The notes under the pieces: generated by a model
Told to the model about the DNA's origin: nothing
The model's database searches: none
What the model saw: the letters and a program-made list of their open reading frames with translations, nothing else
Made by a program: the position numbers and the translations under genes
Origin: Symbiodinium natans
Taxonomy: Eukaryota > Sar > Dinophyceae > Suessiales > Symbiodiniaceae
Length of the DNA: 55,000 nucleotides
Reading direction: 5' to 3'
Assembly: GCA_905221605.1 (NCBI GenBank)
Contig: CAJNDS010002583.1
Location: 1-55,000, forward strand
Shown: piece after piece, positions 32,501 to 44,100 of the stretch
How positions within the stretch are numbered: position 1 is the stretch's first letter
Layout of the letters: every line of letters begins with the position of its first letter

Positions 32501-35500
32501 AGGACACAAACGGCTGATGCTCATGATGCTCGTTTTGGGGGGCCGGGTTCTCAAGGACACAGGCAGCTGATGCTCGTGATGCTCGCTTTGGGGGCGCGGC
32601 TCATAAGGACGCAAACCGCTGATGCTCATGATGCTCGTTTTGGGGTCCGGGTTCTCAAGGACACAGGCAGCTGATGCTCGTGATGCTCGCTTTGGGGGCG
32701 CGGCCCGCAAGGACACAAACCGCTGATGCTCATGATGCTCGTTTTGGGGGGCCGGGTTCTCAAGGACACAGGCAGCTGATGCTCGTGATGCTCGCTTTGG
32801 GGGCGCGGCTCATAAGGACACAAACCGCTGGTGCTCATGATGCTCGGTTTGGGGGGCCGGGTTCTCAAGGACACAGGCAGCTGATGCTCGTGATGCTCGC
32901 TTTGGGGGCGCGGCTCTCAAGGACACAAACCGCTGATGCTCATGATGCTCGTTTTGGGGGGCCGGGTTCTCAAGGACAGAGGCAGCTGATGCTCGTGATG
33001 CTCGCTTTGGGGGTGCGGCTCATAAGGACGCAAACCGCTGATGCTCATGATGCTCGTTTTGGGGGGCCGGGTTCTCAAGGACACAGGCAGCTGATGCTCG
33101 TGATGCTCGCTTTGGGGGCGCGGCTCATAAGGACGCAAACCGCTGATGCTCATGATGCTCGTTTTGGGGTCCGGGTTCTCAAGGACACAGGCAGCTGATG
33201 CTCGTGATGCTCGCTTTGGGGGCGCGGCCCGCAAGGACACAAACCGCTGATGCTCATGATGCTCGCTTTGGGGGGCCGGGTTCTCAAGGACACAGGGAAC
33301 TGATGCTCGTGATGCTCGCTTTGGGGGCGCGGCTCATAAGGACACACACACCGCTCATGCTCATGATGCTCGTTTTGGGGGGCCGGGTTCTCAAGGACAC
33401 AGGCAGCTGATGCTCGTGATGCTCGCTTTGGGGGCGCGGCTCATAAGGACACAAACCGCTGATGCTCATAATGCTCGTTTTGAGGGGCCGGGTTCTCAAG
33501 GACACAGGCAGCTGATGCTCGTGATGCTCGCTTTGGGGGCGCGGCTCATAAGGACACAAACCGCTGATGCTCATGATGCTCGGGGCCGGATTCTCAAAAA
33601 CACAGGCAACTGATGCTCGTGATGCTCGCTTTGGGGGCGCGGCTCATAAGGACACAAACCGCTGATGCTCATGATGCTCGTTTTGAGGGGCAGCTGATGC
33701 TCGTGATGCTCGCTTTGGGAGCGCGGCTCATAAGGACACAAACCGCTGATGCTCATGATGCTCGCTTTGGGGGCCGGGTTCTCAAGGACACAGGCAACTG
33801 ATGCTCGTGATGCTCGCTTTGGGGGCCCGGCTCATAAGGACACAAGCCGCTGATGCTCATGATGCTCGTTTTGGGGGGCCGGGTTCTCAAGGACACAGGC
33901 AGCTGATGCTCGTGATGCTCGCTTTGGGGGCGCGGCTCATAAGGACACAAACCGCTGATGCTCATGTAGCTCGTTTTGGGGGGCCGGGTTCTCAAGGACA
34001 CAGGCAGCTGATGCTCGTGATGCTCGCTTTGGGGGCGCGGCTCATAAGGACACAAACCGCTGATGCTCATGATGCTCGCTTTGGGGGGCCGGGTTCTCAA
34101 GGACACAGGCAGCTGATGCTCGTGATGCTCGCTTTGGGGGCGCGGCTCATAAGGACGCAAACCGCTGATGCTCATGATGCTCGTTTTGGGGTCCGGGTTC
34201 TCAAGGACACAGGCAGCTGATGCTCGTGATGCTCGCTTTGGGGGCGCGGCCCGCAAGGACACAAACCGCTGATGCTCATGATGCTCGTTTTGGGGGGCCG
34301 GGTTCTCAAGGACACAGGCAGCTGATGCTCGTGATGCTCGCTTTGGGGGCGCGGCTCATAAGGACACAAACCGCTGGTGCTCATGATGCTCGGTTTGGGG
34401 GGCCGGGTTCTCAAGGACACAGGCAGCTGATGCTCGTGATGCTCGCTTTGGGGGCGCGGCTCTCAAGGACACAAACCGCTGATGCTCATGATGCTCGTTT
34501 TGGGGGGCCGGGTTCTCAAGGACACAGGCAGCTGATGCTCGTGATGCTCGCTTTGGGGGCGCGGCTCATAGGACACAAACCGCTGATGCTCATGATGCTC
34601 GTTTTGGGGGGCCAGGTTCTCAAGGACACAGGCAGCTGATGCTCGTGATGCTCGCTTTGGGGGCGCGGCTCATAAGGACACAAACCGCTGATGCTCATGA
34701 TGCTCGTTTTGGGGGGCCGGGTTCTCAAGGACACAGGCAGCTGATGCTCGCGATGCTCGCTTTGGGGGCGCGGCTCATAAGGACCCAAACCGCTGATGCT
34801 CATGATGCTCGTTTTGGGGGGCCGGGTTCTCAAGGACACAGGCAGCTGATGCTCGTGATGCTCGCTTTGGGGGCGCGGCTCATAAGGATGCTCATGATGC
34901 TCGTTTTGGGGGGCCGGGTTCTCAAGGACACAGGCAGCTGATGCTCGTGATGCTCGCTTTGGGGGCGCGGCTCATAAGGACACAAACCGCTTATGCTCAT
35001 GATGCTCGCTTTGGGGGCGCGGCTCATAAGGACACAAACCCCTGATGCTCATGATGCTCGTTTTGGGGGGCCGGGTTCTCAAGGACACAGGCAGCTGATG
35101 CTCGTGATGCTCGCTTTGGGGGCGCGGCTCATAAGGACACAAACCGCTGATGCTCATGATGCTCGGTTTGGGGGGCCGGGTTCTCAAGGACACAGGCAGC
35201 TGATGCTCGTGATGCTCGCTTTGGGGGCGCGGCTCATAAGGACACAAACCGCTGATGCTCATGACTCATGATGCTCGTCTTGGGGGGCCGGGTTCTCAAG
35301 GACAAAGCAGCTGATGCTCGTGATGCTCTCTTTGGGGGCGCGGCTCATAAGGACACAAACCGCTGATGCTCATGATGCTCGGGGCCGGGTTCTCAAGGAC
35401 ACAGGCAGCTGATCTCGCTTTGGGAGCGCGGCTCATAAGGACACAAACCGCTGATGCTCATGATGCTCGTTTTGGGGGGCCGGGTTCTCAAGGACACAGG

Positions 35501-38500
35501 CAGCTGATGCTCGTGATGCTCGCTTTGGGAGCGCGGCTCATAAGGACACAAACCGCTGATGCTCATGATGCTCGCTTTGGGGGGCCGGGTTCTCAAGGAC
35601 ACAGGCAGCTGATGCTCGTGATGCTCGCTTTGGGGGCGCGGCTCATAAGGACACAAACCGCTGATGCTCATGATGCTCGTTTTGGGGGCCGGGTTCTCAA
35701 GGACACAGGCAGCTGATGCTCGTGATGCTCGCTTTGGGAGCGCGGCTCATAAGGACACAAACCGCTGATGCTCATGATGCTCGCTTTGGGGGGCCGGGTT
35801 CTCAAGGACACAGGCAGCTGATGCTCGTGATGCTCGCTTTGGGGGCGCGGCTCATAAGGACACAAACCGCTGATGCTCATGATGCTCGCTTTGGGGGGCC
35901 GGGTTCTCAAGGACACAGGCAGCTGATGCTCGTGATGCTCGCCTTGGGGGCACGGCTCATAAGGACACAAACCGCTGATGCTCATGATGCTCGCTTTGGG
36001 GGGCCGGGTTCTTGATGCTCGTGATGCTCGCTTTGGGGTGGCTCATAAGGACACAAACCGCTGATGCTCATGATGCTCGCTTTGGGGGGCCGGGTTCTCA
36101 AGGACACAGGCAGCTGATGCTCGTGATGCTCGCTTTGGGGGCGCGGCTCATAAGGCACAAACCGCTGATGCTCATGACTCATGATGCTCGCTTTGGGGGG
36201 CCGGGTTCTCAAGGACACAGGCAGCTGATGCTCGTGATGCTCGCTTTGGGGGCGTGGCTCATAAGGACACAAACCGCTGATGCTCATGATGCTCGCTTTG
36301 GGGGGCCGGGTTCTCAAGGACACAGGCAGCTGATGCTCGTGATGCTCGCTTTGGGGGCACGGCTCATAAGGACACAAACCGCTGATGCTCATGATGCTCG
36401 CTTTGGGGGGCCGGGTTCTCAAGGACACAGGCAGCTGATGCTCGTGATGCTCGCTTTGGGGGCGCGGCTCATAAGGACACAAACCGCTGATGCTCATGAT
36501 GCTCGTTGTGGCCGGGTTCATCAAGGACACAGGCGCTGTGCGCGTGATGCTCGCTTTGGGGGCGCGGCTCAATAAGGACACACACCGTGTGCTCATTATG
36601 CTTTTGGGGGGCCGGTTCTCAAGCTTATGCTCGTGATCTCGCTTTGGGGGCGCGGCTCATAAGGACACAAACCGCTGATGCTCATGATGCTCGTTTTGGG
36701 GGGCCGGGTTCTCAAGGACAAAGCAGCTGATGCTCGTGATGCTCTCTTTGGGGGCGCGGCTCATAAGGACACAAACCGCTGATGCTCATGATGCTCGGGG
36801 CCGGGTTCTCAAGGACACAGGCAGCTGATCTCGCTTTGGGGGCGCGGCTCATAAGGACACAAACCGCTGATGCTCATGATGCTCGTTTTGGGGGGCCGGG
36901 TTCTCAAGGACACAGGCAGCTGATGCTCGTGATGCTCGCTTTGGGGGCGCGGATGCTCATGATGCTCGCTTTGGGGGGCCGGGTTCTTGATGCTCGTGAT
37001 GCTCGCTTTGGGGGCGCGGCTCATAAGGACACAAACCGCTGATGCTCATGACTTGATGCTCGTCTTTGGGGGGCCGGGTTCTCAAGGACACAGGCAGCTG
37101 ATGCTCGTGTGCTCGCTTTGGGGGCGCGGCTCATAAGGACACAAACCGCTGATGCTCATGATGCTCGGGGCCGGGTTCTCAAGGACACAGGCAGCTGATC
37201 TCGCTTTGGGGCGCGGCTCATAAGGACACAAACCGCTGATGCTCATGATGCTCGTTTTGGGGGGCCGGGTTCTCAAGGACACAGGCAAGCTGATGCTCGT
37301 GATGCTCGCTTTGGGGCGCGGCTCAGAAGGACACAAACCGCTGATGCTCATGATGCTCGCTTTGGGGGGCCGGGTTCTCAAGGACACAGGCAGCTGATGC
37401 TCGTGATGCTCGCTTTGGGGGCGCGGCTCATAAGGACGCAAACCGCTGATGCTCATGATGCTCGTTTTGGGGTCCGGGTTCTCAAGGACACAGGCAGCTG
37501 ATGCTCGTGATGCTCGCTTTGGGGGCGCGGCCCGCAAGGACACAAACCGCTGATGCTCATGATGCTCGCTTTGGGGGGCCGGGTTCTCAAGGACACAGGG
37601 AACTGATGCTCGTGATGCTCGCTTTGGGGGCGCGGCTCATAAGGACACACACACCGCTCATGCTCATGATGCTCGTTTTGGGGGGCCGGGTTCTCAAGGA
37701 CACAGGCAGCTGATGCTCGTGATGCTCGCTTTGGGGGCGCGGCTCATAAGGACACAAACCGCTGATGCTCATAATGCTCGTTTTGAGGGGCCGGGTTCTC
37801 AAGGACACAGGCAGCTGATGCTCGTGATGCTCGCTTTGGGGGCGCGGCTCATAAGGACACAAACCGCTGATGCTCATGATGCTCGCTTTGGGGGGCCGGG
37901 TTCTCAAGGACACAGGCAGCTGATGCTCGTGATGCTCGCTTTGGGGGCGCGGCTCATGAAGCACGCAGGCGGCCTCAAGGGTGCTCGCTTTGGGGAGGCT
38001 TGCCTCCCAATGCAAAGCCCTTTCCGAACCCTTCTGTAGTGTTCTCCGGACGAAAGGGATGACATGAAGGGGAACGTGAAGTAAGTGAGAAAGGGAAGTA
38101 TGCGTTTGAGAGGGGCTTTGCCTTGATTTCTCCTAGGCTTGCTTGGTTTCGCACAGGACTTCATTTCGGAGAAATGTCCCCCAAAAGACACCCTACTCCC
38201 CGAACAACCCCCTGCTGACTCCGACAGCACCTACGGCGCTAAGCGATCCTAAGCCCAACTAGAGCCTCACCCGGAAGGCCTCCAAAATGACTAACATGCG
38301 TTTACAACCTAAAGTCCGTTCCCCTCCCAGCAGCACCCCAATACCCGAAATCCCAGAGCCGTCCTTGAGGGCGGCCTTTAAATACGCGCGGGCGAAGACG
38401 GTGACAGACCATGGCACCTCAGATCATCGAGTTCATGAAAGACCTGGACCCAATCGTTCTCCGAAGATCTCAGAATGTATGAGGGCATCTCATCTTCTTC

Positions 38501-41119
38501 CGTATGCGATCATGTCGAAGAGTTCATCTACAATTTCTAGGGCTTTATGCTCATCAGGTTCATGTAAAGCTTGCTCGCTGTAAAGGCGTTGTGTTGATCC
38601 GTTGTTGTTGCAGTGGTCTCGATGTGTCCAACTGGCCAGAGCACAGCTATACTAGCTATTCATCTGAATCTGCACGTAGAGATACGTATAACGTATATAT
38701 ATATATATATACATCAATGTATTTATTTCTTTCTTTTGTTGCTACTTTTAACTTTCAATCAATGCCCTGAGTGTTGTCGGAGCTCAAGGACTTTGTTGCT
38801 GGATAGGCTGGATTTGTGTATTCACCAAGGTCAATATCTGCTCTTTAAGGGTAGGAAATGTACCAACCCCCAGCCCTCGTTGCTATGTTGTTTTCAAGGT
38901 GTGGGTTGTTGTAATCTTGACAGTGCGCGAGTAGAAAACAACTTAACATGCCTCAGGGAAACAGCTATTAGATACTGCCGCCAGCATCTTCCAAAAGCAA
39001 CACAGGCTACTAACTTCTGAATGATAGATCACCAGAAGAGATCATAGGTTCTTCACTGCGGACGAACAACTGATGCTACTAGTGGCTCTACCGCACATGA
39101 CAGCAATGAAATCTACAGACAGAGCACCCACTGTCAATCAATGTGAGCACCTGCAAGAACAACTAACAACCAATCCGACTTCGGATGATGTTGCTGTTAC
39201 AGTTCCATGATGCTGACACAATCACCTGCCAAAAGCAGAAAATGCAAGATGCCCTCATTTTCCTTTCCCTATTGTAAAGGTACTTTACTGGCTTGCTCTG
39301 CGAAAGCCTTATGCCCTGGCGGCCTGCATTCCCTGGAGCATTTCCTGCTTCTCCGCCGTCGGGCACAGCACTGTGCCTGGCCAGGGCACTGAGTTCGCAC
39401 TCTGAGAATTTAGCAAATTAGCTAGCAACCAGGAAATAAACGTAGGATGCCGGTTAGATGCAAATTTCGGTGTAGCAGCACACCCCAAACCGCGACCGAA
39501 GACGTAAAGCACCCGTGTGTCGTGCGATGGTCACGCTAAGGACACCGACGACGCGACGGAAGAGCAGCGCCCAGACAACCGGAGCTTTGTCGGAGCCCTC
39601 GCCTTGCTCGCAAGCCAAACCAGACCCGATCCAGAAACATCCCACCGTCGAGGATCTTCGCTTCACCAACATGATATTGCTGTGTTATCGACTCGCTGGA
39701 TGGAGCAACGACGCGGACCCCTTCTACGCCCACCGCAGAGGACAACGCCGGGATGATAGAGGTTCGTTTGCTTACGGACTGCCGTTCGTTTTGCATGCTC
39801 TCACCATCCTGAACATTCCCGGATTCGCATGTCGACACCACATCCGTCTAGACTCAAGCCACTCCATGCTCGCCCTGCTCACAAACCCGATCGCCGCGCC
39901 TATCCTCAACCTGGGCAAGACGAGTGGGTGCAATGGGGCTGTTGGCCTTCGAGATGTATGACGGACTAGAGGACTTGCACTGGGTCGTGCAACATACTGG
40001 TCGGGGCAACAAAGGAAGCTTGTTGTCCTTGTCCGAGCTGAGCTTTGAACCCAGTGCACGAGAAAATCTTTGTCCACGATTGCACCTGCGCTTGCAAACT
40101 GGATGTGCTCTGACTCTCGTGCTGACTCTCTCCTGTTTGCTTAAGAACCCCGCCCCAAAACATGAAATGTTCTTCCTTATAAGGGTAATAAGGGAGGATG
40201 TGTTTTTCTTTTCGGGGGGTTCTTAAGCAAATAGTAGCTCTTGTGATGCAAATGAGCGGCTTCCTCGAAGGAGGAGCGGTAGAAAAACTAAATCCGAGCT
40301 TGCACTGTTTCGTCACAGGACAGGTGCACCAGGAAGATGTTGATGTGCTTCTTCACCATCGACTCGGTGAAACTTGCGCTGACACCACGCTCCTCCGAGA
40401 CGTGAACCACGCCCACGCATGCTGCAAGTGATTCAGGACATGCAGCCTGTTCTCTTGCTCAGCGCTCCTGAAAATCTGGCCCGGCCCAGAATAGCATGGA
40501 CTCATCAACGATGACCCAGCCTCTGCGTTCGGCTAATTACGTCACTCCGTTTAGTATTCTACAGATGCGAACCCCTTTGTAGGGCCACGCAAACAAAACG
40601 TGCGAGCCTAGCTTGTTCGGATGGGCTATTAGGCCTTGTAAAACCCCATAACCAAGCCTGCAAAGGGCCTTTTTAAGGGGCGACAGTATAGGCTATCCTA
40701 GCACATCCTGGACTGGCTCACGTAAATTCCAACAAGATCCAACTAGAGGCCGTATGCCTCAAGGGTCCCAACAACCGTGAAGCTTGAGACTCCATTTAGG
40801 ATCGACAGACCCAAAACCTGTGAAGCAACCTAGAAACCCTAAACCCTAAACCCTAAACCCTGCATGAACCCTGAAGGCCACGCTCTAGAATCCTTGTCTC
40901 CGGGTGTTCTGCTGCCAGGCGCAGCATGCTCCGTTATCCAGGCCTGTCGAAGGGTGCTCAGAGGTGGAAAATATTACATATATGTACACATACAGAAACA
41001 TATATGCAAATGCACAAATGCAAAAACACAATTATTTTTACTTCGAACATCCCCACCTTAGCGCTCCAGGGTCTCCGCGTTGGACACTCCAAGGAAGTCT
41101 CTGGGCCCCCCCCACCCCC

Positions 41120-41189
<70 letters not shown>

Positions 41190-44100
41190 ACCGGAAAAAA
41201 GGCCACTGGGAGGGGTCCTTGAGCCGGGAGGGGTCTGGCGTTGGGCACTCCAGGGCTCGGGCATTTGGGGGTTGGGCACTCCAGACTGGGCGAGGAGAAG
41301 AGTTCCGACGAGGAGAACAGATCGGGATCATGGCTGAAGGTAAACACATCCGATGTCGGTCTGCGAGTTTTGCACTACTGACTGCCCCTTGCCGAGGGAG
41401 AGTGGCAACCGCCTGAGCACCCGACATCCCTCAAAGCAAATTTGCTGCATGTTGGAAAGCGGACTGCTCCTTGCCAAGCCCTATCCAATTCTCCCTGATG
41501 CAATAGCTTGTTCCCCCCCCCCCCCCACATCCCCCCCCAAGCCCCCCGACCCCCCCCGACCCCACCCCCCCACCCCCTACCCTCCCCCCCTGAATATAAC
41601 TTGGAATGCGCAGGCTGCAGGTCCCCTTGGCCTCTATCTCGGATCGCTCCAAGAAGTCGCCCGTTGGATTGTTCGGGTTCACCAAGCCTTGGATACATAG
41701 TATGTAAACATAATATAATCAACACTAGAATAATATGTAATAGAAGGATATATATATGTATATCCATATGTTAAATCTATTGATAGATTAATACATTAAT
41801 ACTTCATATATTAATGTATGAATGTATTCATGGACAAATGCATTGATGTATTAATGTATGATTGTATTCATGTATTAATGTATTAATGTAATAATGTATT
41901 AATGTATTAATGTATTTGTATTATTGTATTAATTTATTAATGTATTAATGTATTAATGTATTAAATGTATTAAATGTATTAAATGTATTAAATGTATTTA
42001 TGTATTAGTGTATTAATGTATTAATGTATTAATGTATTAATGTATTAATGTATTAATGTATTAATGTATTCATGTATTAATGTATTAATGTATTAATGTA
42101 TTAATGTATTAATGTATTAATGTATTAATGTATTAACGTATTAATGTATTCATCTATTAATGTATTAGATATATGTATATATTACTACATGAATCTATTG
42201 ATCTACATATGTATATCTGTATATTTGATTATACGATTCAACTCATACATCTAATTTGTTAATATGCTAATATAGGAATACGGTAGTGTTTTTCTGTATA
42301 TATATATATATATTTAGTCTAGTATATCAATATTTGAACCTATTACCATATTCATGCCTCAACACTTGTTGCACAGAACCTGAGTACTGGTACTTGCCGC
42401 CATGAAGATTCGCACATGTGGTCAGCGTAGATAGTTAGCTGTAGGGCTCTGTGTACCTTAGCGAAGGCTTAACATGCACTTCCCATGCGAAGCATACTCT
42501 GATCCCCGAAGTATTGTTGAACCTTCACTAACTCACCCTGCGCTTCCTGAGGGCAGTGCAGATGACCGAGGCGTCCTGTCTCATGACACCATGGCGTCTG
42601 AAAATGTTTTTAGGAGCAAGCTTGGTCTGAAAACTTCCTCTACCATGCACCGATGCACGAACCCTGCCCTTTGAAAGCCCTTTAGCCCAAAACCCTTTGA
42701 TCCAAAGCCCAAGCAAAGCGCTCCTTGGGATTCTTGGTGCCTCATTGTATTGTCATACAAGTGAGGCTAACTTCCGGGTTTTAAGCACTGCAGCAGGCAG
42801 GGTTCCGCCTGATCCCAGGGGCCTTCGCGGACTGTCGTGCCATGGCCTACCTACAAAAAGCTGACTGAGTGCAGCGCATTCTCTCCCTGCGTTGTTGCAG
42901 GCCCGCTGGTACCTCCAAATGACACTGGTGCGTGCGGCCCTCCGAAGATATGCAGGCGAATAGGCCCGCTTATATGCAGTGCAAGAGTAGGTCTATGGAC
43001 ACCCTTACCACAAGGAATTGTTTGAATCATGTGGGTCATTGCTTCCTTGTACGCCCATCTCCTCAATACTAAATTTAAAAAAAACCCCTAAACCCGGTGA
43101 GAAAGGAACATGAAAAGAAAGCCATCTGCATATAGCTCACTAAGGAAGCTTTGAGCATTTCAAGGGTGTAGCACGCACAAAGTGTCGAGACATCTGTTTG
43201 GTTTGCGCTGGAGTCTCATCAGCGAACATGCTGCACACTAAGATGAACTCAGAGCCATGTACCCTAAACCCTAAGCCAGCAACTGTTGGCTTCCGACAGC
43301 ACAAGAATCGGCGCCACTGGAAGCCCCTATCTGCCCACGGCCAAAGCCCTCGAAGCCCTGAGGCCCCTGGAGCCCTGAGGGCCCCTGTCACGGGCGCCGC
43401 AAGAACCCCTGCGCTGACTGTCAGCAAACTGTACAAGCTGTGGCGCTTTTAAGGGGGATCCCTGTTTTCAAATGCCCAAGACTTGGATGTAAAGGTGTGT
43501 GACAGCCCAAAACCGAAACGCAGCCCGGCTGAGCATCGCGGCTCTCAGCTGGGCTTCCGGCTCCCGGTACTGAACGTCTGTGAAGGGGTTGAGGCCTGAG
43601 GGTTTGGGGTTTGGGGAAACGGCAGCAGAGGGCCGGGGGAGATTAATCATGATTAAGTGGTCGTGGAAGTACCGACGAGTAGGACTCGCTCTTCAACGCC
43701 ACTTCAAACAAACCTTCAACCCTCCACGCCACAAAGCCAACGACCTTGACAAACCCTATACAGACGTGAAACATCTCAAAGCCTTCACAGCCCTCAGAGC
43801 CTGCCCCAAACAATGATCCAAGCCCCGAATGATTGAAGCAAACGAATTCTCTCAAACTCTAAAATCTGCCTACCTCTCTCTGCCGAGCTCCCGGGCAGTA
43901 CTTCCCCGGTGGGGCGGCTCGAGCCTGGAGAAGGCTACAGGGCTTGGCAGTGAAGGAGGGCAGTCATACCAGCCTAGGAATCAGAGAGCTGCTGCCTTTT
44001 TTTGGCTCAATGGGGTTTATCAGGGCACCTAAGTCTAAAACAACAGAGGTGCTCCGCTGCACATCCTAAAAAGCCGCAGCTCGCCCGTCGAAGTGTACCA

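Noticed and set aside
28514-37998. CRISPR-like or leucine-rich-type coding repeat array
   Set aside because: Units are contiguous with no unique spacers. The period of 35 codons opens frames on both strands equally and indels break all of them, which fits satellite DNA rather than CRISPR or a protein repeat.
39772-39910. Long CobD-like exon reading on from LRIG into GAAIGFVSRASMEW
   Set aside because: The family continues as TVLCPTAEKQ, which the exon 39324-39376 provides in phase after a GC donor, leaving only an 11-nt exon here.
39515-40226. A long plus-strand coding region (open frames of 148 and 100 codons)
   Set aside because: It lies opposite the exons carrying LRI and SWTKIFSCT of the CobD-like gene. 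The minus-strand reading has family motifs and phase-correct joins; the plus frames are antisense.
40468-40520. piggyBac-type transposase fragment suggested by VDESM
   Set aside because: The flanking exons supply NPNNPTG, SWTK and GLRIG, so DES is the PLP-ring aspartate region of a fold-type I enzyme.
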